Source: Albifimbria verrucaria
Lineage: Eukaryota > Ascomycota > Sordariomycetes > Hypocreales > Stachybotryaceae
NCBI GenBank assembly: GCA_020081605.1
Contig: JAHREC010000009.1
Coordinates: forward strand, 5,332,001 to 5,396,000
Length of the DNA: 64,000 nucleotides
Direction: 5' to 3'
This document shows positions 47,677-58,900 of the stretch, piece by piece. Position 1 is the stretch's first letter; every line of letters begins with the position of its first letter. The notes beneath the pieces are model-generated. The model made no database searches and was not told where the DNA came from. It saw nothing but the letters and a program-made list of their open reading frames with translations. The translations under genes and the position numbers were made by a program.

Positions 47677-48880
47677 ATGTCGTCATCCGCTCTGCACACT
47701 ACTATCGTTGGTCTTAGCGTCGCCATTGGCACCATCGGCGTGCTCTATTTTGGTGCTCTTGCATCTCTAATAGCCGTGCCCTCGTTGCAGACTTACGTGA
47801 CTTACTTGCACAAAGTGACCTTGACATGGTCTAAGGACCTCAACGTACCTGAGCAGTTTGGTTTTGCGCAGCATCAGGCTACACCCTTCTATATCTCTAC
47901 TAGCGATGGAGAAAAACTACACGCGTGGCATGTGCTTCCTCTGGCCACATATATAGAGAACCAGGCCGCATTATCAACGCAGGGGCGCGAGGGGATTGGT
48001 TGATGATTTTGAATCCACGGTAAATTTTCAACTCCTCAGAACGAATAAAGACGCTCGCCTGGTTCTGTATTTTCACGGGGCTGGCGGGACAATGGCGAGT
48101 GGCTGCCGGCCTGAGAGCTACCGTTCTCTATATGCTGCGGATCCTGTAAACACCCACATTCTCACCTTCGACTACCGTGGTTACGGCAAGTCGAGTGGAC
48201 ATCCTTCGGAGCTTGGAGTTATCAATGATGCACTGGCTATTACCGACTGGGCTCTTAATACTGCGGGCATTGCACCAGAACATATTGCTATATATGGCCA
48301 AAGCTTGGGGTCAGCCGTCGCTATTGCACTGGTGGACGAATACGCAAGAAAACATCCAGAAATACGATTTGCTGGATTAGTTGTTACTGCTACGTTCTCG
48401 AATATAGGTCAATTAACAGCCACATACAGAATAGGCGGTTTTATCCCGGTTCTTTCACCTGTTGCCAAGATTCCAGCGCTCTTTGAGTATTTTACCAGTC
48501 GCCTGAGTAGCAAGTGGGACAACATACAACGATTATCTCAATTCATATTGGCAGCTGGGGCTTTCGACATAACCTTTTTACATGCCGAAGATGATATCGA
48601 TGTTCCATTGGAACATTCTAAACGCTTATTCAGGGCGGCCGTCGCTATTGCAGAGACCACGAACAAGAATTCTTCTTACAGTGAAAACGTCGAGGAAAAA
48701 ATGAGTCAGAGAACGCAATTGCGAGGAGCAGGTGGTTCAATCACCATATGGCCAACTACAAAGGGACCTAATCGCCTAGAGATTCTGAAATATGGCGTAC
48801 ATGATAAAATAATGTTATACCCGGCTACCAGTATTGCGATCAACCGCATATTAGGGGCGAAGCATACTAAAATAGGATAG
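47677..48880 (+). CDS. Membrane-anchored alpha/beta hydrolase (ABHD12/13-like)
   Basis: Serine hydrolase, probably a lysophospholipase or monoacylglycerol lipase by family resemblance. ATG 47677, then an N-terminal membrane segment (TIVGLSVAIGTIGVLYFGAL). The oxyanion-side motif is VLYFHGAGGTMASG, then FDYRGYGKSSG, the nucleophile elbow YGQSLGSAVAI, the acid in HAEDDIDVP and the His in YGVHDKIM. No intron. The first frame stops at 48003 and the second opens just before it; one base appears surplus in the G runs at 47982-47985 or 47991-47994, so the two parts are one gene of about 400 residues. Confidence 0.87.
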
Positions 48881-50734
48881 ACATACTATGCTGCTTTGGT
48901 CAAAGGTAGATAGATCATACGTCAACTAGACACCTTTTGCTTTATTTGAATACACTATTGTTTACAGACTAAGCATTGAGTTTCCGGCCAATATGCTCTT
49001 AGTACCGTAGGTTCTGGTGGTAGGATTTGTCCTGATTGCAAATATATTTCTGACCTGCCTGGTTTTGGTAAAGAATCACCCTGATATTGATAAGAGCTCA
49101 GAGTATGCTGTGAAGGAGGCCAGTGTTGACCGGGACGATATTAATGGTCTCATTTCCGAGGGAAATGATTATGTTCCTACTACTATTCCCGCGCAAGGCA
49201 ACCACGAGGCTATTCGTTTGGTCGGCAGTGCTGATACTCGCTCGGTCCATTGTGTGGGTGTCGATCTGTTGAATGACCTTGGGGACCAAGCGATTACACC
49301 ATTTTAGCTGGGCCTCTTGAAGGTATAGCAGGTTCAAATCTTGAATAAACCATTAATCATAGTGTCTTTTCCTTAACTATACCTCGGGGCCTGCTTTGTC
49401 GTTACTCAGGCTACCCCACTAAATGTTCGGGTTTAAAGGAGGCGGGAATGTTCAGTAAGATAGTATTTTCCCGCGCACTTTATGGCAAGTTGCAGCATGA
49501 TTATGCACCCGGGGTTTCACAAACCAGTAGATGTTCATAACTCGGAAAGTGCTTTAAAATGAAATGGCAAAGAACCAATGGGAGTTCAATGTGGTTCGCC
49601 TTACATAGCTTGGCTACGACTACGGAGACAGCCGTTCCGTGCAAGCAAATGCGTGAGAATCTCGGGAAGTGATCCAGTGTAGTGATAAATCTTATCATAG
49701 AAATTGAAAGAGCCTGATATGTGGAATAATGTTAATATTTATCTCACGTCACTACCCTGACATTGCCAACCTTAAGCCTAGCAGCGAGAGCTGGCAAACC
49801 TGACGGATTAATGTGAAATCGATCAGAACTCTATCTTGATTGAAAAATAGTCTTCCATGCCCCATTAATGAAACGAGGCTAGCCCCTTCAGGTAGGCCAG
49901 CATTATGTATACAGTTGGGAAATGAAATTGACATCTTCGGGTTTGGAAATCATGTTGGAGGCTGGAGAGATTATTCTCTCCGAAATTGATATCTTAACTC
50001 TCAAGAGCTAACCACTCCTTTCGAGCTCAGGAACACATAATGTCTCAAAATCTTCACTGGACCCTCGAAGCAACTGACATAGACGTTTGAACACTAGCTA
50101 ATGTACATACCGTGATGTCGAAACCACATTCACTTAAGAGGTACGATACGGAGAAAGCTGAGATGAATGCGCCCGTGACCAAACAGGCAATGGTTTGTCT
50201 CCTGCATTGTGATGTCATTGATGAAGGCATCGCGGACACAAAACCTCCGCCAAGTTGAATAGAGCAGGGTGGAAGAGAGAAAGCCGAAGTCAATCCTCTT
50301 ATTCCGAGAGTTTCCCTCACCATCGCCAGAGAGCTGAATCTAAGCCACCACATTTCTATGCTCCTCCTAAATTCCTACTCGCACTACGATGCTGCTTGAA
50401 AATTTGTCTTGTCTTTCTGTGTCAAGGAAGCCCGATCTATAATATGCTGACACTTCATCATGCGTCTGTATCAGTGCTGTCGGCCCATTATCCTAAAGCG
50501 TTCACTGACATCCGAGGCATCTGATAGCATGAGAACATGCGTATGTGCCAGCCAAGGACCCAGACTCCATAGACAGCAAATACCAATGCTCTTGGATCCT
50601 ACATAGTTTGCTTAATTATATAAAGGGGCTCCCACTTTTGTTATGACAGGATATCCCTCAACAAGCTCTTTGTTTCTTACCCTTCAGTCTAGCAGCCCCC
50701 AGAACAAACTCATTGCGTGAGGATTGATCTCAAA
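48881..50734. other. Intergenic region
   Basis: About 1.85 kb. A plus-strand frame at 49017-49307 begins with a hydrophobic segment but has no ATG start, family or exon context. No gene called. Confidence 0.5.
50617..50624 (+). promoter_or_regulatory. TATA-box of the second AA9 gene
   Basis: TATATAAA lies 118 nt upstream of ATG 50735, followed by a CT-rich leader (CTCTTTGTTTCTTACCC), a common pattern for inducible secreted-enzyme genes in ascomycetes. Confidence 0.5.
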
Positions 50735-51574
50735 ATGCGTCTGACTTCTGCTCCAACGCTGCTAGCGGCATTTATGTTGTCAAACGTCCTAGCCCATTAT
50801 AACTTCGAATCACTCATAGTTAATGGGAAGGAAACCAGTGCATATGAATACGTCAGGCGTACTAAGAACGGAAATGGACCTATTCTCGACGTTAAATCTT
50901 CTGACATAATTTGCAATAAAGGAGGAATTGATGATGATGTTTTGGCCGTGACGAAGACGCACAAGGTCGCGCCTGGTGACCAGGTTGGCTTTAAGATGAA
51001 TGAATATCTTGGCCATCCAGGCCCTTTAGCAGTGTACTTGAGCAAAGCCCCTGGATCAGCTCAGTCATATAAGGGCAACGGAGACTGGTTCAAGGTTTAT
51101 CAGGCTACAACCTCCAACCTTACAGCAGACCCTATCCACTGGGCTAGCTTTGTGGATGGAGGTGTTCGCAACTTCACTTTCACACTGCCCAAAGACCTTC
51201 CTGCGGGCCAATATCTCATGCGTGGTGAGCATATTGCCCTTCACAGCGCTGGGACTTATGGTGAAGCTCAGTTTTATTTGGGATGTGCGCAGCTGGAGGT
51301 AACCGGCAGTGGGAATGGGAATCCAGGACCACTCGTGAAGTTTCCGGGTGCTTATACTGGGTATGAGCCTGGCGTTTTGATTAGTCTGTGGTGGCCTCCA
51401 GTAAGAAACTACACAGCTCCAGGGCCTAAGACCTGGCCTAATGCATGTGAGGATCACAAGGTGAACGTTAACGGAAAATCCAGCGACGGGGACTGCACAC
51501 CCTTGGAGGAATCTGCAAAAGGGATAAGCAGACATAGATTCATGAGAAACATGGGAATTTATAGCTTAAGTTAA
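50735..51574 (+). CDS. AA9 lytic polysaccharide monooxygenase (second copy)
   Basis: Single uninterrupted exon, 279 residues. The signal peptide (RLTSAPTLLAAFMLSNVLA) ends before His-1 (HYNFESLIVNGKE). The second copper His is in MRGEHIALHSAG and the axial Tyr in AQFYLGCAQLEV. The long C-terminal extension (GYEPGVLISLWWPPVRNYTA, PNACEDHKVN) has Cys residues but no carbohydrate-binding module or GPI signal. ATG 50735 is preferred over an upstream non-ATG extension because it gives the correct signal peptide. It differs strongly from the copy at 44333-45062 (separate subfamily), so the pair is not a recent duplication. One of the few long genes here with no frame change. Confidence 0.93.
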   Translation: MRLTSAPTLLAAFMLSNVLAHYNFESLIVNGKETSAYEYVRRTKNGNGPILDVKSSDIICNKGGIDDDVLAVTKTHKVAPGDQVGFKMNEYLGHPGPLAVYLSKAPGSAQSYKGNGDWFKVYQATTSNLTADPIHWASFVDGGVRNFTFTLPKDLPAGQYLMRGEHIALHSAGTYGEAQFYLGCAQLEVTGSGNGNPGPLVKFPGAYTGYEPGVLISLWWPPVRNYTAPGPKTWPNACEDHKVNVNGKSSDGDCTPLEESAKGISRHRFMRNMGIYSLS

Positions 51575-52937
51575 ACCATAGTCATATACTGGAATGAATA
51601 TTTATCTATGCCTTATACGTACGTGTATATATTTCAACTGTAGCTATATCTTTCTAATGATAGGAATTGATACTCTGTTCTATATAGGAAGTAACACAGG
51701 ATACAGAATATCGATGCAGATTTGAGGGTTGTTTGGTTGGGAATGAAATTACCAGGTCTTACTTTCATTTTATATATGCCCTTGAGCTTTGACTTGCCTG
51801 GAAATCATTCGATCTTTATATAAAGGCATTGGCTTCGTACTTCCTCGGCGGACCTAATGGTCATGGTATTGAAACTCGGTAGAGACTTCTATAACTCGTG
51901 CATTAAGCTAGTAATCAGATTGAGGCTACAATTTCCTTGCGTGAGTAGACCTGATGTAGCTGCTTCTGAGGGCCTGATATTGTGTAATGGCACCGATAAA
52001 AAGCTTAGAGGATAATATAGGATCACGCCAGAACATATTATTGAGCTATTCAATCGCCAATATCACTCCACTGCAGAGAAGCTGCTTTATGGCTTGCTAA
52101 TCGCACGAACAATATATGTTATTAGGGATTCACCTATCCGTCAACAGTTGAGTGTCAGATGAAACAAATCTCACCAAAACGGCTCGCTACATAGTCAACA
52201 TTCTTCACCGACGGGCGGGAAGTTACACTTTGATTGGCTTAATAGCCCTGTCCCCTTGACTTTCAGCTAGCATTTAACACAGCCGATGCCCAAAAAGAGA
52301 AACTTATGAAACGACAGAGCCAATGGACATCTTGAGCATTTCCCGCCAAGCTGCATTGATCGCTAGTTTTCTGCAGCTGTACCCGCAACTAGATTCATCC
52401 GTGAGTACACAGTTCTACTGAGTATCAATACGCCGGATACAAGGCAGATGGTCCCATGTCACCAGCAGGACCTACGTCTCTCGGCAGAAAATTCCTTCTA
52501 GTGAACTCCACAGGAGCGAGAAATGAGAGTCAATGATTGGTAGAAACAAGAAGCAGCCGTTGGCGCCGAGACCCCGTATCTCAACAGTGGAGAAAGGCGG
52601 TAACTAGTGACTCTGCACCACACCCAATACGTAGTCAGTCGTCTGCAGGTTCTTGTTGTTGGGCGACGAAGGTGGCTGTAGAGGGTCCCAGAATGGTAAT
52701 TGAACCCAAAGAAACAGCTTAGCATGTTTTGCAAGCTCAAGTGTGTCTTCCTCGGCTAACACCAATAGAGTATGCTACGTGTCAGGTCCAGTGGGAATTG
52801 CCTCGTCAGGCCGCATATCGGTTCACATTGGAGTAGTGTCCTCTGAAGTTTTATTACAATCATTTCCATCTAGTTGGGTCGCATCATTTGACCTTGATGC
52901 AACGTTGTCTTTCTTTTCTATTAAGCCCAAATCTATC
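51575..52937. other. Intergenic region upstream of the toxin homologue
   Basis: About 1.36 kb, AT-rich on the left. An open frame leads into the toxin gene from 52743 without its own start; the first good ATG is 52938. No gene seen. Confidence 0.5.
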
Positions 52938-55900
52938 ATGGGTGATTCGGGCTACATCGGCCTTAATTCTGCTGCGGTTGACTATGTCATTGCTCGTTTT
53001 GACTTTGTCAAGAAGAACGGCTCTTACAAAAACAAAGACTTCATCGCTACTGCCAGAAATATTGTTGACAAGGCAAAGAATGATGGAACTCTTGGGAAGG
53101 CTTGGAGCTTGGTCGAGGCGGCGTGCGATGGGTACAAGAATTCAGAAGCCACCATATTCATGAGGCAGTCTAGAGTGCTCCTCCCACATGCCAACGGTGA
53201 TTTCCGAGTAATTGACAGGCTATTGTCGTACTTCGGGACAATCAATGGAGATTATTCATCAGCAGACGATTTTCTCAAGAATACGGTTATAACGGACTAT
53301 GTGTCACCCTACAACACGGTCTGGTCTGTTTTATTTCCGCAAAAGAATTTCATAAAACCGGCATCGAAGGATGATTTATTCAAAATAGGTGACGAAGAAC
53401 ACATTCGGAGTTTCGAGTCTTTCTGGGGTAGGTCAATCCTAAGCTCTTTTCCAGCGCGTGATGCCTTTAATATTAGGGTTTCTGTCATGCTTTCAAGACC
53501 TCTGCTTTATTTATGTGATCGATGAGTTAGTGGAGACACATCATGCTGACATTCTGAACAAGGATCAATGTGGAAAGTGAACCCTTCCTATACCTTTCTC
53601 AAGATGATGGATTTTGGAGCTCCAGAGTATGTGAGCAGGACCAGTGCTAAAAATGCAGTGACTGCAGGCTATGCAGTGGTTAAAACGCTACTCGAAGCAG
53701 GGAATTTCGACGTGATGAAGACAGATATGGAATATGATGTTCCTTGGCAGCCGAAAGGCACAGACGAGGTGACTTTCGCCGCCGGAATGGGCGGCATGTG
53801 GGTAGTTACTCTCAAGAGGACCGAGGTCACGATGCTTAAGCAGATGCAAAACCTTGTAAAGCTCACGGGACAGCCTACTATGGTAGCAGGACTTGTTATT
53901 AACTCGCTGGAAACCAAGGAGAAGATCTGCGCGACAGATCGTCAGACGTTTATTACCAAGGTAACATCGTTGCCGAAAGCACCCGTCTCTGCCGAACTGG
54001 CTGATATGGTATACAATTCCATCATGCCCCTCCGTCGCCGCCTCCGCCGCCTCCATCTGACCCCGGTTCAGATAGAGAATCGGAGCCAGATCAGCATAAA
54101 AGAGTGAGGAAGCGAGACTTAACAGATCCCGCAAATCCAGCTGCGTTAACATCTGTGGACCCCAATGCTGGGCCGACGTCCTCCAAACCCAAACATCCCA
54201 CAATTAACGAGCTGGTCGGGGGACAGATCTAATCACGCTGGATGACGGATGCACAACTATCACGAGCCCCGCGGCATATTTCGTTGACCTTCTTGAACTT
54301 TTGAAACAAACAAAGGCTACATATGAGCAGCCAGGAGGTGTCTTTTCTGGACCAACTCCGCTGTTCGACGTATTAATGGCTCGTCGACCGGATCTACCAT
54401 TTTTGCAACTTTCTATCGAGAATACCATGGTAGAATTGCCATACTTGGATCTTGTCAACGAGGTCATGACTCAGGTGATCTATGCAAAGGTCCCGGATCC
54501 AAATTGGATCCCGTTTACTACGATACAGAGTTCGGCGAGCACAGCAAGGATCTCTTGGCGCAGCCTCGACATATTGATTACAACGTATACAAGCACGTCT
54601 CAGGGGCAGTACCCATAGGTTCACTGCCCTATGATCCACATCTTCATCGTATGCGAGTCTTGCTTCGAGCCATGGGAACCAGCCTCCTGGATCTGATGCT
54701 TGGCTTCCCATCGACAGAAAACCGCCTTGGACTTGAGACCCTGCAGACAGCAGACAGGGACCCGCTCGTCCAGACAGAGTTCTTGAATATATCTGACGAA
54801 GAGGTCAATCTCCTTCTCACACAGACTCCCAGTGGACCTGCAGTTGTCAGGAAGCTTTGGGGCATCGCCGACAATGTACCTGATTCGTCAATGCCAGCAT
54901 TGCTGAGCGACGTGAAAACGAGGTGCTCCTCGAGCTAACATTGAGCTCGAAGATCTGGCCAAAATTTTGAAGACAGCATACATTAACCCCGGAGCTATGA
55001 GGTACAACGGAAATTTCAACGAAGATATTGACATGGTTCCCGGGCCAATTGTAATCATCGACAATGGAGTCAGTGGCACACCAGGCCTTCTCCCGGACAT
55101 GAAGTTGCTTCGACGTGACGGCAGCACACTGACTTGGGACGATCTACTACGGCTGCAAGTTTTCACCCGTGTCTGGAAACACATCAGCGCGACAGAAGAG
55201 TGGACAATTGACGATCTGGACTATGCATTCAAGCTGTTTGCGAAACCTGCTGGGAAAGACTTCGATCTTACTCTGGGCCAAATATCATGTGTCTCACAGA
55301 TCGCCAAAGCCACCGGCCTTGACCACCAAAGGGTCATGGTATTCTTCGGAGATATTTCAATGTCATTATACAGAGAGATCTTTGTGCGCCATGATCTGGC
55401 GACCAAGGATCCCGTTTTTGAGTGGGACAAAAACAATGGCCTATACCTCGGAGATGATACCCGTAAGGTAGGTGACCATCTTCCCGTTATCTTGGCTGCT
55501 CTGCGCATTCCGCCCAAAGACTTCCCTCTCCTCCTCAAGTATCTGGGTGGGACTGAACAGGACCCCTGAACTTTCATACCCTGAGTTCCTATCTTAGGTC
55601 AAGCCTACTCTGTGAAGCCTTCGATGTACGGTTCAATGAACTAGACATTTTGAAGGACTTTCAGAGTTTTTTCAGCTCAGCAAACACCCCGATGGATTTG
55701 CTCAGGACTTTCAAAAGATGGGAAAAGCTGACAAAACAAACTTTCAACGTCGGTGAAATCATTTTCATTAGCACGAGACAGGACCCAGACAAACTAGGGA
55801 TGGATCCATACGACACTGTGGCAATTTCAGCAGATTTGGGGGCTCAATTAAGCTTGATTGACAGCCAATATCCTGATATTGTCAACAGCGGGAATGGTGG

Positions 55901-58900
55901 TCAAGATTCGTCCGAAGCCAATTCAGATACTGTTTCTCGATATGCATCTCTCTTGTTTGGCTCTGCTATGAGCAAAGACATCCTCAACTTCTTAGAGGGC
56001 CGGCGAGTTACCCGTGTTCCTATCGACCCTCCAGACGCAGCCCCGGCGAATTTCACCGATACACAGAAACTAAAACTATCTCGAGAAGAGGGCGTCCTAG
56101 TCGCCACTGGTCTGTTGAGTAACGATGAATTGAACGATGCGTTAAAGCAAGGATCACACCCAGGGTGGAAAACAGCCGTCAATAATATTAGAGATCTTGT
56201 CAGGGACTTTTATCGTGGCGCGCTAGGCGACATTCTAGAGAACGAGCCGGATGCAAAGGACTTGGAGACATTCTTTTTGCAAGGTGATGATACCAAACCT
56301 GGAGACAAAGACACGGGGGCAAAAGAGCATGGCCACATTGAAGCGCGAAAAGTTTCTTTCCAAGTTCATTCCCTTCTTCGGGCTCGTCTTGTTCGTAAGA
56401 CTGTTAATGCATTCATCAGCAACGGTGTTTTGCAGGGAATGGCTCCAGAAATTGTCAGGGTGGTATTGCAGAAACCTTGGGCTTCAGGGTCGCCGGACGC
56501 CATCGAAGATCAGCTGATGGGTGTTCGTTCGGATACTTATAATGCGCAAGAGGCATTTGAAGGCTACCTCGTACCTGGAACCACGGATCTCTATAGGTTC
56601 ATTGCCGATGCTTCCTCCACACCTATGCATGGGACAAACCTGAGCATCACTATTGACAAAACAAAGTACCAGTTCAAGCCTCAATTTGAAGGTTCCCAAT
56701 TCCTGGTAACAGACCTTGTCTCCTTATCCGGCAGCAAGACATATGAGTTCGCTGCCACTGCTGGTATTCAGAACCTGCAATGGCGTGCCCAGCAGACGTT
56801 GCAGCAGGCCATTCCCGTTACATCTCTCATAAAACTCAGTACCAGGGACACTCTCATGACAAATCTCAACTTGCTTATACGGCTTCGGCTTGTCATTGAG
56901 CGCCTGCAGCTCAATCTGAACGAGGTTACGGCTCTTGACGCGAACTTGAGTTGGCCATTAATGGATTATCTCATGGACTATGTCGACCTGAGGGCATTCA
57001 TTATTTCACAGAATGAGAAGACACCCAATAGCACTGTGGCAGACAAGTTGCTATCTGTTTTCCCACTTCGAATTGATGTTACAAATGAGCCTAGGTACGG
57101 AGCTGAGGAGATATCCAACGCCACAGGATGGTCTCAGAGAGACATCCGTCCATATGCATCATTCACGAAAGGTGACCGAGTTACCTGGAGAAGCGTGCTG
57201 CAGATCAAGGCCCAACTCGAGATCTGTGAGAAACTAGGTGTACTAGTCAATGATGTGTATCGTTGGACCTCGACACGGGATACAGACACTGCAGAAGAGA
57301 GGCAAAAGCGCGCAGACGAGCTGACTCTGCTCTACAACAATTCTTCCAAGATCTCCCATGAGCAGTGGGAGGACACGGCTGCTGTCGCCGTGTATGATGA
57401 GCTGCGCGATCGTCACCGCAAAGCTCTGGCGGGGTTCCTTCTGCAACAAGACTGGCTGGAGAATGTACAAGATGTCGATTCTCTTTTCGAGTATCTTCTC
57501 ATTGATACGCAAATGGGTGCGGGCCTCCAGACTTCGCGCATCAAGCAAGCCCTTTCAACTATCCAGTTGTTCGTGCAACGCTGTCTACTTGGATGCGAAG
57601 CGAATGGTACGCTCAGAGTTGAAGACATCGAGAAGTTCATTCCGAAATGGTAAGAAGATAATTGCATCATACACAGTCGAGTTGACTCCAAGTGGAGTTC
57701 CCCTGTTGAAGAATATGTTACTCCCACAGCCGTTAATAGCACTCCTTCGTGTTAGTACAGAGCACTGATTCTTTCTACTAGGGACTGGATGTCAAAGTAT
57801 CGTGTCTGGGAAGCAAATAGAAAAGTTTTCCTCTTCCCCGAGAATTGGATCGATCCTACCCTTCGCGATGACAAGTCGAGTGCGTTTGAGGCCTTCGAGA
57901 GCAATCTTGTCAAGGGAACTCTGACAGAGGAAAACGTCACGTCTTCTGTATTGGAATATGTCCACGAGGCATACGATGTACGCTCACTTTTCATTGAGGC
58001 CACATACACCCAACGAGCACCTGGCTCTCAACCTGGACCAATTGAGAGCATTCACTACTTTGGCCGCACCGTATCCGCGCCCTATACTTTCTATCACCGA
58101 GTGTTTTCGCAGAACACTAGCACCTGGACTCCGTGGAGAAAGATTGAAACCCAAATTGTGGTTATAGACCACGGTGCAGACGGTGTCCCGCTGGACCGTC
58201 CAGGTTCCTTTGTTGTTCCTTACCAATACCAGGGAAGATTGTTCCTCTTCCTTCCACAATTCTTGATGAAGACTAGCAATGATGACGGCAAAGACAGCGG
58301 TGTAAATACTTCTTCCAACAAGGACGGGACAACACACGTGAATCCCCAAGCAGGTCTGGCGTGACTAAGTACTGGGAGATCAAAATTGCTTGGACCGAGT
58401 TCAGGAACAACAAGTGGTCATCTAAGGTTTTGTGTCCCTCCACACTAGAATACAAGGGCAATGGTCTCGCAGATATACGAAACTTTCGCTTCTGCATCGG
58501 TCGTTCAGATGAACTTCTGGGTTATGAAGAGGGAGGATTGCGCTCTGCCCTGGAAAACGTCGGTGGGAAAAACACCCTTTCCATTTATGTGGATCATGCA
58601 AACACCCATGTGGGCACGTTTGTTTGGAGGAACGGTGGTCTGGAGACAGCTACGTTCTCTGGATCACCACTGGACCTGGGGGTGGGACCATCTCCCAATG
58701 GACTCAGTTCCACAAGATCGTGGATCAAGATGTGAAGTTATTGGAGACTAGCTTCCTCTCCCGCAGCTTCACAGTTTCCTCCCTGCCTTACCAGAATGAC
58801 AAAAGCACTCTTGCTCTACCAGACGTGACGCATACGCAAACGTTGCAAGAGCACCAGTTCCAGATTAGAAATGCCCTGGTCCCACAACTGATGCCCTTAC

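Noticed and set aside
49017..49307. Open frame beginning with a hydrophobic segment
   Set aside because: No ATG at the start, no family, no exon neighbours; the evidence is too weak.
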